From positions 1 through 64,000 of the forward strand of contig NZ_JAGGKS010000006.1 in the NCBI RefSeq assembly GCF_017873955.1: a stretch of 64,000 nt of DNA, written 5' to 3'. Of this stretch, positions 35,513 through 44,047 are shown piece by piece (the stretch's first letter is position 1; each line of letters starts with the position of its first letter). Source of the DNA: Sedimentibacter acidaminivorans. Lineage in GTDB: Bacteria > Bacillota > Clostridia > Tissierellales > Sedimentibacteraceae. The position numbers were made by a program, and so were the translations under genes. Below the pieces are notes generated by a model, which had not been told where the DNA came from, did no database searches, and saw only the letters and a program-made list of their open reading frames with translations.

Positions 35513-37747
35513 ATGAGTGAATATAAAAGAAAATATATTGAAGAAACTAATTATCTTAAAGAAATAATTGACTTAATTAGTTATAAATTAGAAATAGAGG
35601 CTAATAGCCTTGAAAATAAAAAGAAAGATTTAATTGAAGCACGTAAAGAAATGTGGGAAAATGCAACTCATTCATCAGCTGATTTTGACAAAGTTTCTGA
35701 TGCAAACCAATATTTAAGCGCTCTTCAAAATCAAACCCTAAGTTATACCGATTCTGCAAAATTAGTTTCAAAATTTGAAAAAATGCTTGATAGTCCATAC
35801 TTTGCAAGAATTGATTTTACTGAAAATGGTTATGATGATACAGAAAAAATATATATAGGTCTTTTTAATCTTATGGATGAAGAAACGCATGAAATTAAAA
35901 TTCATGACTGGCGCGCACCTATTTCTAGCATTTTCTACCGTTCAGAAACTGGACCAGTTGAATACATTGCACCTGTAGGCAAAATAAAAGGTAATGTATC
36001 ACTCAAGAGACAATATAAAATAAAAAAAGGTAAAATGGAATACTTTTTTGATAGCAATATTAATATTCTTGATGAAATGTTAAAAGAAGCTTTATCAAAA
36101 AATATGTCATCAAAAATGAAAACTATTGTTGAAACAATTCAGAAACAGCAAGATTTAATTATAAGAGATTTAGTAAATGAATTGCTTATTGTTCAAGGAG
36201 TTGCAGGAAGCGGTAAAACATCTGTTGCACTTCATAGAATAGCATTCCTTCTATATCAAGGGCTTAATCTAAATCTAAGTTCAAATAACATTATAATCAT
36301 TTCACCTAATACGCTTTTTTCTCAATATATTTCTAATGTATTACCAGAATTAGGAGAAGAAAATATTGTAGAATTAACTTTTGAGAATATTTTTACCGAA
36401 ATTTTCGAAAAAAAACTATCTATAAAAACTAAAAGCGAACAACTAGAAGAAATAATTTGTGCTAAAGATGAAGATGAAAAGGCGTTTTTAAGATCATACG
36501 CTGACTTTAAAGGCTCCTCTACTTTTTTAGAAATTATTAATCGTTATATTAATTATTTTGAGCATAAAATGATTAAGTTTGAAGATATCTATTTCAATGG
36601 AAAAATAATAGAAAATCGTGATTTACTTAAATCATTACTTTTAAGCAATAAGTTAAATATGCCAACTTCTAAAAAGTTGAAAATCATTGAAAGCAGAATT
36701 ATTGATAAAGTTCATGAAGTAAAAAAATTAAGACGTGAAAAAATTGAAAAAATAGTAAGTAATTCAAATAATCATGAATTTGAAATACAGTCATTTGCAA
36801 GAGTACTTGCTGCTAAAGAAACATCTCTATTTACTCAAAAATTACGTCAATTTACTGAATTTGATTGTTATTATCTTTACAAGACATTATTCCGTGATAA
36901 AAATATATTTTTTAAAGTGGCAAAAGGTTTAGATTTGCCAGACAATATAAATGATATAATTGAGTATACAAATAAAAATATACAAGATAAATATAACATT
37001 CCATATTCTGACGGTATAGGATTAATGTATCTTAAGTTAAAAGCAGAAGGATGTAATTTATATAGCAATATAAAGCAAGTTATGGTTGATGAAGCACAAG
37101 ATTACTACCCTATACATTATAATATTCTTAAAACTATATTTAGAGAAGCAAGATTTACTATTGTAGGTGATATAAATCAAACAATTGAAAAGAAGTCAAA
37201 TCTTTCTATTTATGATGATATAATATCTATATTTAATAAAAGTAAAAGTAATAAACTTTTTTTAACTAAAAGTTACAGAAATTCTTACGAAATAAGTAAA
37301 TTTAGTCAAAAACTACTAGACGGAAATATTAATACTGAGTTATTTAAAAGAAATGAAAGAGAACCAGAAATAATATACAAATCTAGTCAAAATGAACTTG
37401 AAAATAAAATAATTGTAGACATTGAAAAATATAAATCTTTAGGTTTTGACTCTATTGCAATAATATGTAAAAGTAGAAAACAATCATCTGATTTATACTT
37501 CAGATTAAAAAGTAAAATTAATATTAAACTTATAGATAGCAATGAACGCACTGCTATAACCGGAATTACAGTTATACCTGTATACATGGCAAAAGGATTA
37601 GAGTTTGATTGCGTAATGGTATATGAAACAGATATTATAAATTATAAAACAGATTATGATAAAAAATTGTTGTATATAGCATGTACTCGAGCACTTCATA
37701 GGCTCTCATTGTACTACACTGGTGTAATAAGTAATCTCTTAGCATAA
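35513..37747 (+). CDS. helD: HelD-like UvrD-family helicase (RNA polymerase recycling factor)
   Basis: The 744-residue SF1 helicase has the HelD signature N-terminal coiled coil (YKRKYIEETNYLKEIIDLISYKLE), then IHDWRAPISSIFYR, Walker A QGVAGSGKTSVALHR near residue 230, Walker B QVMVDEAQDYY, GDINQTIEKKS and KSYRNSYEIS motifs. HelD frees stalled RNA polymerase in Bacillus using ATP. The ATG follows AAAGGGG. It stands alone, with a terminator downstream. Confidence 0.92.
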   Translation: MSEYKRKYIEETNYLKEIIDLISYKLEIEANSLENKKKDLIEARKEMWENATHSSADFDKVSDANQYLSALQNQTLSYTDSAKLVSKFEKMLDSPYFARIDFTENGYDDTEKIYIGLFNLMDEETHEIKIHDWRAPISSIFYRSETGPVEYIAPVGKIKGNVSLKRQYKIKKGKMEYFFDSNINILDEMLKEALSKNMSSKMKTIVETIQKQQDLIIRDLVNELLIVQGVAGSGKTSVALHRIAFLLYQGLNLNLSSNNIIIISPNTLFSQYISNVLPELGEENIVELTFENIFTEIFEKKLSIKTKSEQLEEIICAKDEDEKAFLRSYADFKGSSTFLEIINRYINYFEHKMIKFEDIYFNGKIIENRDLLKSLLLSNKLNMPTSKKLKIIESRIIDKVHEVKKLRREKIEKIVSNSNNHEFEIQSFARVLAAKETSLFTQKLRQFTEFDCYYLYKTLFRDKNIFFKVAKGLDLPDNINDIIEYTNKNIQDKYNIPYSDGIGLMYLKLKAEGCNLYSNIKQVMVDEAQDYYPIHYNILKTIFREARFTIVGDINQTIEKKSNLSIYDDIISIFNKSKSNKLFLTKSYRNSYEISKFSQKLLDGNINTELFKRNEREPEIIYKSSQNELENKIIVDIEKYKSLGFDSIAIICKSRKQSSDLYFRLKSKINIKLIDSNERTAITGITVIPVYMAKGLEFDCVMVYETDIINYKTDYDKKLLYIACTRALHRLSLYYTGVISNLLA

Positions 37748-37770
37748 AAAAATAGTTTAAAATCAAAAAA

Positions 37771-37818
37771 ATAATACCCACAAATAACTTTAGCTAAGAT
37801 TTGTGGGTTTATTTTTAA
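37771..37818 (+). terminator. Terminator after helD
   Basis: Stem ACCCACAAAT / ATTTGTGGGT followed by TTATTTTTAATA; the minus strand also has a T run after the stem, so it may end the tRNA transcript too. Confidence 0.85.
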
Positions 37819-37843
37819 TATATATTTTCTATTTACTAATTTA

Positions 37844-37917
37844 TGGAGCGGGTGATGGGAATCGAACCCACACAGCTGGCTTGGGAAGCCAGAACTCTAC
37901 CACTAAGCAACACCCGC
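37844..37917 (-). tRNA. tRNA-Gly (anticodon CCC)
   Basis: Reverse strand begins GCGGGTGTTGCTTAGTGG; the anticodon stem CTGGC/GCCAG encloses TTCCCAA (anticodon CCC); T-arm GGTTCGATTCC; acceptor closes CACCCGC then TCCA. Confidence 0.96.
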
Positions 37918-37927
37918 GTTTTCAATG

Positions 37928-38003
37928 TGGAGCTACCGACCAGAATTGAACTGGTGACCTACGCATTACGAGTGCGTCGCTCTACCTGCTGAGCCACGGC
38001 AGC
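37928..38003 (-). tRNA. tRNA-Thr (anticodon CGT)
   Basis: Reverse strand begins GCTGCCGTGGCTCAGC; anticodon stem GACGCA/TGCGTA with loop CTCGTAA (CGT); T-arm GGTCACCAGTTCAATTCTGG; acceptor CGGTAGC then TCCA. It lies 10 bp before tRNA-Gly and is probably co-transcribed with it. Confidence 0.96.
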
Positions 38004-38059
38004 AAAAACGTATATATATAATTTAATACTTTTTGGCTCATTTGTAAATAAAAAGTTTT

Positions 38060-38914
38060 TTAATTTTCGAATTGTTTAAAAAATTGTTCTTGATTTATAT
38101 CCTTTGGTCTATTAAACCTTTTTAATTCATATAGGTCTTCTTTATTTCCTGATAACAAATTTACTCCTTTGTTACATGATAATGTTGCTAAAAAACCCAT
38201 GTCTATCAATATTTGTTTTGACTCTTTTGATATAAAACCATAAGGATACGTAAATGAAGTTGGTTTATAACCTGTCTTTTCTTCTATTAAAATTTGAAAT
38301 TTACCCACATCTTCATTTAATGCTTTTCTATATTCATCATTTGTTTCACCCTTCTTTTTACAGCTACCCCTTCTACTATTTTCGTCATGCATATTATATG
38401 AATGATTTTGAATTTCAATATATGGTGACTTTACAAGTTCTTTGACTTGATCCCAATTAAGGTATGTTCTATTGCAACCAGAAAAATCTGAACAATCATC
38501 AACATATTTCCCTACTATTGAAACTACAGCCTTGCAATTATGTTTTTCTAATATGGGAAGTATATAAGTATAATTTGTTAAAAAACCATCATCAAGAGTT
38601 AACATTATAGGTTTTTTAGGTAACTCCTTTTTATTGTATACAAAATCTACTAAATCTTGCATTACAATAGTTGTGTAACCTTTTTCTTTCAAATAAATAA
38701 TGTCACTTTCAAAATCATCTGGAGATATAACATACTTACCCCAGTGTTTTGGATTTTTTAATATATAATGGTACATAATAATAGGTAACCTTATAGCGGG
38801 ATTTGTTGATGTTGATATTACCTTACTTGCTTTACCATAAAAAAATGTTATTAGTATTATTACAATCAATAAAGCAGAAATTATCTTTTTATTGTTCAAT
38901 TTTAATACAATCAA
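38060..38914 (-). CDS. Polysaccharide deacetylase family protein (NodB homology)
   Basis: The 284-residue protein has an N-terminal membrane helix/signal (IISALLIVIILITFFYG), then RLPIIMYHYIL and the NodB motifs TLDDGFLTNYTYILPIL (Asp pair), QNHSYNMH (metal His pair) and a TYPYG motif. It would deacetylate cell-wall or capsule sugar N-acetyl groups at the surface. TTG start behind GAGGTGA. Monocistronic. Confidence 0.88.
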   Translation of the reverse strand: MIVLKLNNKKIISALLIVIILITFFYGKASKVISTSTNPAIRLPIIMYHYILKNPKHWGKYVISPDDFESDIIYLKEKGYTTIVMQDLVDFVYNKKELPKKPIMLTLDDGFLTNYTYILPILEKHNCKAVVSIVGKYVDDCSDFSGCNRTYLNWDQVKELVKSPYIEIQNHSYNMHDENSRRGSCKKKGETNDEYRKALNEDVGKFQILIEEKTGYKPTSFTYPYGFISKESKQILIDMGFLATLSCNKGVNLLSGNKEDLYELKRFNRPKDINQEQFFKQFEN

Positions 38915-39096
38915 AACATCACCTCATAATCATGAATTAATATATGTTTATGCCTTGAAAGCTTGTATAATTACATTTACTAAAACTAATAGTTGTTTCT
39001 TTATCAATTCAACAGCTTTATAAATATTTAATATAAATTATATTTGTGTTTACAAAGCTGTTAATATTTAATAATATTGATAAATATAACCTTCCG

Positions 39097-39119
39097 TTAT
39101 AATTGGAGACCAATTGTAA
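39097..39119. promoter_or_regulatory. Palindrome over the likely -10 region of the ABC/AOR operon
   Basis: Arms TTATAATTGG and CCAATTGTAA flank AGA, with one mismatch. It includes a TATAAT (39098-39103) 112 bp before the operon's first gene. A TTGATA at 39077-39082 is spaced only 15 bp. It could be an operator. Confidence 0.45.
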
Positions 39120-39209
39120 ACTTTATTTCATTTCATTTATAATATATTACCCTATATAATATATACTGTTATGTCTATAACAATTATTTATAAAATTAAC
39201 GGAGGATTT

Positions 39210-40859
39210 ATGAAAAAATTTATTTCATTAATAATTATCTTGTTGTTAAGTTTAAGTTTAGCAGCTTGTGACACTGCTGGACAAACTGAAAAAACTGAGC
39301 AACCTATGACAAGTGAACAAGGACTTAAAAAAACTGCAAGAGAAGAAAGAGTATTAAGAATGGATGGTGACAATTTAGGTTATCCTTCCGTTTTTACTTC
39401 CTCACCAAAAGGAAGAGGTTATTTGTTAGTAAGCTTTACATTTGACACGTTAGTATGGAAAGATGAAACGGGTGTAATTCCACTTATTGCAAAAGATTGG
39501 TCAATATCTGATGACAATAAAACATACACATTTAATTTAAATGAGAATATTAAGTTTACTGACGGTACACCACTTACAGCAGAAGATGTTAAATTTTCTT
39601 TTGATTATTTAAAAGAACACCCATATCAATGGGTTAGTGTAGCTCCTGTAGAACAAGTTACAGCAGTTGATGAAAAAACTGTTCAGATAGTTTTAAACGA
39701 AGTATATGTGCCTTTTGTAACTGATATAGCCGGTAATGTTCCAATAATGCCAAAACATATTTGGGAAAATGTGACTGAACCTGAAAAATTTAATACAAAA
39801 GAGGCAATTGTTGGTTCAGGACCGTTAATATTAGAAAGCTATGACAAAGAGTCTGGTGTATATATCTATAATGCTAATAAAGATTATTTTATGGGTGAAG
39901 TTCAAATTGACAAACTTATAATGTCTTCTGTAAAAAACACAAAAGAAGCTTTAGTTGCTGATGAAATAGATATGGCTTCAAATGTTAAGTATGGCGAAGC
40001 TATGAAACTCAAAGAAGAAAATAGTAAATATAAAGTAATAGAGGGTCCAGGATTATGGGTTGGAAGACTTTATTTTAATTTTGGAATAGAAGAATTAAAC
40101 ATTAAAGAAGTAAGACAAGCAATGTACTATGCTATAAATAGAGATGAATTAGTTCAGAAAGCGCTTAAGGGAGCAGCAGAGGTAGGCAATCCAGGTCATA
40201 TACATCCTACTTCAGAATGGTATTCATCAGATATCAAGAATTATGATTATGATACAGAAACTGCAATAGAGCTTTTAACAAGCGTTGGTATAACTGATAC
40301 AAATGAAAATGGTATTGTTGAATACAATGGAAAAGATTTATCATATGAATTTATAGTTCCCGAAGAGCAAGTCCCTCTTGCAGAATTAATAACAAAATAT
40401 CTTGGCGATATAGGAATAAAACTTGAAGTGAAAGCTATGGATCAAAATACAATCGCATCATTAATAAAAGAAGGTAAATTTACTCTTGCATTTAATGGCC
40501 ACGGTTCATTTGGCGGGGATCCTGTTTTATTAAAGGGCTTTGTTTCTGAAGAAACGGCTGCTTCAACTCCTCAAGTAACAACTCAAGGTGGACAAAACTG
40601 GCATAATGAAGAATTTAACACAATTTTTAATCAACAAATAGTTGAACTTGATAGAGAAAAAAGATATGAGTTAGTTGGAAAATTACAAAATATAATTTCA
40701 GATGAATTGCCTACTCTAACACTATACTATAAGAAATCTATAAGTGCTTATAATCCAGAAGTATTTGATGGATGGTTCTTCACAAAGGATGGTGTTTCAT
40801 TAGCAGTACCTACTATTCACAATAAATTAATCTTTGTTCGAGGACAGTGGAATAAGTAA
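39210..40859 (+). CDS. Peptide/nickel-type ABC substrate-binding lipoprotein (SBP family 5)
   Basis: The 549-residue protein has a lipoprotein signal ending LSLAAC, then a family 5 solute-binding fold: WKDETGVIPLIAKDWSISDDNKTYTFNLNENIKFTDGTPLTAEDVKFSFDY, a GPLILESYD strand, and YAINRDELVQKALKG near residue 305. Family 5 proteins bind peptides, metal complexes and other solutes; ligand unknown. ATG 39210 behind GGAGG is chosen over an upstream ATG at 39171. It heads a six-gene operon. Confidence 0.92.
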   Translation: MKKFISLIIILLLSLSLAACDTAGQTEKTEQPMTSEQGLKKTAREERVLRMDGDNLGYPSVFTSSPKGRGYLLVSFTFDTLVWKDETGVIPLIAKDWSISDDNKTYTFNLNENIKFTDGTPLTAEDVKFSFDYLKEHPYQWVSVAPVEQVTAVDEKTVQIVLNEVYVPFVTDIAGNVPIMPKHIWENVTEPEKFNTKEAIVGSGPLILESYDKESGVYIYNANKDYFMGEVQIDKLIMSSVKNTKEALVADEIDMASNVKYGEAMKLKEENSKYKVIEGPGLWVGRLYFNFGIEELNIKEVRQAMYYAINRDELVQKALKGAAEVGNPGHIHPTSEWYSSDIKNYDYDTETAIELLTSVGITDTNENGIVEYNGKDLSYEFIVPEEQVPLAELITKYLGDIGIKLEVKAMDQNTIASLIKEGKFTLAFNGHGSFGGDPVLLKGFVSEETAASTPQVTTQGGQNWHNEEFNTIFNQQIVELDREKRYELVGKLQNIISDELPTLTLYYKKSISAYNPEVFDGWFFTKDGVSLAVPTIHNKLIFVRGQWNK

Positions 40860-41815
40860 TGAAACTGAGAGTTTTAGTAAAGTATTTCATTTACATATTT
40901 TTAATATTATTAATAAGTTTTGTACTCCCGAGGATAATACCCGGGAGTCCTTTATCATATAATCATAATGATACTTACATTTTAAATCAGTCATTGCCTG
41001 AAGATACTTTTAATGCTTTTGAAGAATACTATGCTCCTAACGAACCTTTTTTTAATCAATTCTATAAATATTTATATAACTTATCAAGGTTTGATTTTGG
41101 ATATTCTTTTTACTATAAGTTGCCTGTTTCAAATCTTATATTTGGAAGATTACCTTGGACATTGCTCTTATCTTTTACATCTATAGTAATATCCTCATTT
41201 GTTGGTATATCATGGGCAATTAAAACATCGCTACTTAATAAATCAAGCAACTTTAAAATTGGAATGATGATTGCTATTCAATCCATGCCTACATTCTTAG
41301 TTGCAATACTAATTCAAGGAGTTATTGCTTATAAACTTAAACTACTTCCAGCATGGGGAGCATATAAACCGGGAACAGTTTTTTTTACACATACGTTTTA
41401 TTTAGATGTTCTTTTGCATCTCATTTTACCTTTATTAACATTGATACTTTGTGAAATACCTGGAATTTATATATTAACATATAACAGTTCTCAAAAAATT
41501 AAAAAAGAAAATTATGTTATTATGGCTCGTTATTTAAATATAGAAGATAAACAAATAAACCAACAATTTATTTTTAAAAATATAATACCTGAAATACTAG
41601 GCAAGCTTAACATTCAATTGATTTACGCCATAACAGGGTCACTTTTTGTTGAAGCTATATTTTCATATCCTGGTATAGGACAGCTTTTAAAATCAGCTGC
41701 ATCAAGTAGAGATTATCCACTTATTCAAGGAATACTGATTTTGACTTGTTTTTATGGTTTAATTGTTAACTTTATCTTTGAAATAGTTTTAAAAAATAAT
41801 ACTGAAAAATATTAA
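40859..41815 (+). CDS. ABC permease, DppB/OppB/NikB-type
   Basis: The 318-residue protein has the binding-protein-dependent inner membrane fold: N-terminal LVKYFIYIFLILLISFVLPRIIPGSP, six helices and the ATPase-contact EAA loop near IMARYLNIEDKQINQQFIFKNIIPEI, closing with SLFVEAIFSYPGIGQLLKSAASSRDYP. Start overlaps the stop of the binding-protein gene by one base (TAATG), so they are coupled. Confidence 0.92.
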   Translation: MKLRVLVKYFIYIFLILLISFVLPRIIPGSPLSYNHNDTYILNQSLPEDTFNAFEEYYAPNEPFFNQFYKYLYNLSRFDFGYSFYYKLPVSNLIFGRLPWTLLLSFTSIVISSFVGISWAIKTSLLNKSSNFKIGMMIAIQSMPTFLVAILIQGVIAYKLKLLPAWGAYKPGTVFFTHTFYLDVLLHLILPLLTLILCEIPGIYILTYNSSQKIKKENYVIMARYLNIEDKQINQQFIFKNIIPEILGKLNIQLIYAITGSLFVEAIFSYPGIGQLLKSAASSRDYPLIQGILILTCFYGLIVNFIFEIVLKNNTEKY

Positions 41816-41834
41816 TGATTGAGAGTTTATTCAC

Positions 41835-42632
41835 ATGATAATAAAAAATTTATCAAGAACTAAAAGAATATGTTCCTTTATAATTTTTATTTATATTGTT
41901 ATAGCAATAATAAGTAACTTTATAATGCCATTTTCGATTGATGACTTTAGTAGTGAAATACTACAAACTCCATCTTTTAAACATATTCTAGGAACAGATG
42001 AAATGGGACATGATTTATTTTCATTGCTCTTAAATGGCTTTAAAATTTCAATATTAATTTCCATAATTTCAGGTATATTAAGTACTACAATAGGTGTTAT
42101 ATTGTCGTTTGTATCATGTTATTATAAGGGTATAATTGATAATACCATTTGTCACATAGCAAATTTACTCATAATAATACCTGAAATTATTATAATTATG
42201 TTTTTTGCTATATTTGCAAGTCCTACTATGATAAATACAATTTTAGCTATAGTATTTTTTTCTTGGACTAAGGTGTTCAAAATGGCTCGCTCTAAATTAA
42301 TGGGTTATATGGATAAAAATAAGGTTAAATACACTTTTCTTATTAAAGGAAATATTTTTGATATATTTAAAAAACTATATTACGACTTATATCCTGTTGT
42401 AATAACGAGCTTTATATTACAATGCAATAAAGCAGTAATGTATGAAACTACATTATCATTTTTTGGAATAGGCGACCCACTATCTAAAACATGGGGTAAG
42501 TTAATTAAATCTGCAATGAATTATGAGAATTTATTTTACGACAATGTAATTTTTTGGTATCTGTTTCCACCAGTGATTTGTGTATTCATTTATATATTGT
42601 CACTTTCTTTACTTATATTTGATGAAAAATAA
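41835..42632 (+). CDS. ABC permease, DppC/OppC/NikC-type
   Basis: A 265-residue partner permease. SFKHILGTDEMGHDLFSLLLNGFKISILI is the DppC signature, and the EAA-like loop lies in MARSKLMGYMDKNKVKYTF; ETTLSFFGIGDPLSKTWGKLI follows. It pairs with the DppB-like protein to form the membrane pore. Confidence 0.92.
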   Translation: MIIKNLSRTKRICSFIIFIYIVIAIISNFIMPFSIDDFSSEILQTPSFKHILGTDEMGHDLFSLLLNGFKISILISIISGILSTTIGVILSFVSCYYKGIIDNTICHIANLLIIIPEIIIIMFFAIFASPTMINTILAIVFFSWTKVFKMARSKLMGYMDKNKVKYTFLIKGNIFDIFKKLYYDLYPVVITSFILQCNKAVMYETTLSFFGIGDPLSKTWGKLIKSAMNYENLFYDNVIFWYLFPPVICVFIYILSLSLLIFDEK

Positions 42633-42647
42633 TAAATGAGGTTAAGT

Positions 42648-43274
42648 ATGTTAGAAATTAAAGACTATATAATTACTTTTGATAATAATAAAATAATTAA
42701 ATATGATGATATAAAAATATATGAACATGAGTTTATAGGATTTAGTGGAAACAGTGGATGCGGTAAATCATCACTACTAGATTCTCTATTTGGCATTAAT
42801 TTCAAGGGTCAGGTATCTTACTCCAAGGCTAATCTGTTAAATAAGGACTTATTAAGCCTTGGTAAAGAAAAATATAAATATATAAGTTACAGTCCTCAAT
42901 TTTCTCAAGATGCTTTAAACCCTAAAATAAATGTAAATGAGCATATTCAGCTTACACTCAAAGGAAATGGATTAAATTATGATGAAAAAAAGGTTTTTAA
43001 TATTTTTAACGATTTATTATTAGATATAGAACTTTTAAATTATTATCCATACATGCTAAGCGGTGGTCAAAAGCAAAGAATTGCTATAATGTTAAGTGTA
43101 ATAAAAAATCCAAGACTTCTAATATTTGATGAACCTTCTTCAGCTATTGATTTAATTACATTAAAAACTATTGTAAACTTTATGATTAAAATTAAAGATC
43201 ATACAACAATAATTATGGTTTCCCACAACTATGATTTCCTTGTTAAGCTCTGCGATAGAGTTATTAAAATTTAG
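42648..43274 (+). CDS. ABC ATP-binding protein, DppD/NikD-like, short
   Basis: At 208 residues it is shorter than typical DppD (about 320) and has only the nucleotide-binding core: Walker A GNSGCGKSSLLDS, signature MLSGGQKQRIAIMLS, Walker B LLIFDEPSSAID and MVSHNYDF. The C-terminal oligopeptide-transporter extension is absent. ATG 42648 with GAGG seven bases upstream is preferred over an ATG at 42636, which spans that site. Confidence 0.9.
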   Translation: MLEIKDYIITFDNNKIIKYDDIKIYEHEFIGFSGNSGCGKSSLLDSLFGINFKGQVSYSKANLLNKDLLSLGKEKYKYISYSPQFSQDALNPKINVNEHIQLTLKGNGLNYDEKKVFNIFNDLLLDIELLNYYPYMLSGGQKQRIAIMLSVIKNPRLLIFDEPSSAIDLITLKTIVNFMIKIKDHTTIIMVSHNYDFLVKLCDRVIKI

Positions 43275-43285
43275 AAAGGAATAAA

Positions 43286-44047
43286 ATGCTACAAATTATT
43301 GATATAAATAAAAGTTACGGCAGTAAAAAGGTACTTAATAATATTAATATTGATTTTAAACCAGGTGAAAGTACTGCAATTGTTGGTGAAAGCGGAAGTG
43401 GTAAAACTACTCTTGCAAAAATAATAATTGGTTTAGAAAAACAAAATAGTGGGGAAATTTTATTAAACAATAAAATACTTCAATCAATTAATAAAAGGTA
43501 CTTTGAAACATGCGCTAAAATTCAATATATCTTTCAGGACCCATACAGTGCTCTTGAAAAAAATTTTACTGTTTTACAAACATTAAATGAAACTGTAACC
43601 ATATGTAAAAGAAATAATTATGATTATATGTCAATAGAAGATTGCATTATAAACGTTGATAAAAATCTGTTAAACTATTTAGACCAAAAAGTTGATATAT
43701 TAAGTGGCGGTCAAAAACAAAAACTTTGCATAGCACGTTCTTTAATAACAAAGCCTAAAATTATAATTGCAGATGAATGTACTTCTATGTTAGACAAAAA
43801 AAATAGTGAAGAAATATTTAATTTGCTTAATAAAATAAAACAAGAAAAAAATATAATTTTAATATCAATACTCCATGAAGTTGATTTTTATAGTGAATAC
43901 TGGGATAAAATAGCTATATTTAAAGATGGTAATCTTTTAGAATACAGTGAATTCAAGAATTTTTATAATAATGCTAAAAACATATATAGCAAAGAATTAA
44001 TTGAAGCTTTTAAATTTTTCAAATACAAAGGGGACCAATATGAGTAA
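43286..44047 (+). CDS. ABC ATP-binding protein, DppF/NikE-like
   Basis: A 253-residue partner of the previous ATPase. Walker A is GESGSGKTTLAK near residue 36, signature ILSGGQKQKLCIARSL, Walker B IIIADECTSMLD (with the less common Asp-Glu-Cys-Thr-Ser) and ISILHEVDF. It ends inside the start of the AOR-like gene. Confidence 0.9.
   Translation: MLQIIDINKSYGSKKVLNNINIDFKPGESTAIVGESGSGKTTLAKIIIGLEKQNSGEILLNNKILQSINKRYFETCAKIQYIFQDPYSALEKNFTVLQTLNETVTICKRNNYDYMSIEDCIINVDKNLLNYLDQKVDILSGGQKQKLCIARSLITKPKIIIADECTSMLDKKNSEEIFNLLNKIKQEKNIILISILHEVDFYSEYWDKIAIFKDGNLLEYSEFKNFYNNAKNIYSKELIEAFKFFKYKGDQYE

Noticed and set aside
42648-43274. Truncated DppD pseudogene
   Set aside because: It is short, but all nucleotide-binding motifs are present and the operon spacing is intact; NikD-like proteins can lack the C-terminal extension.
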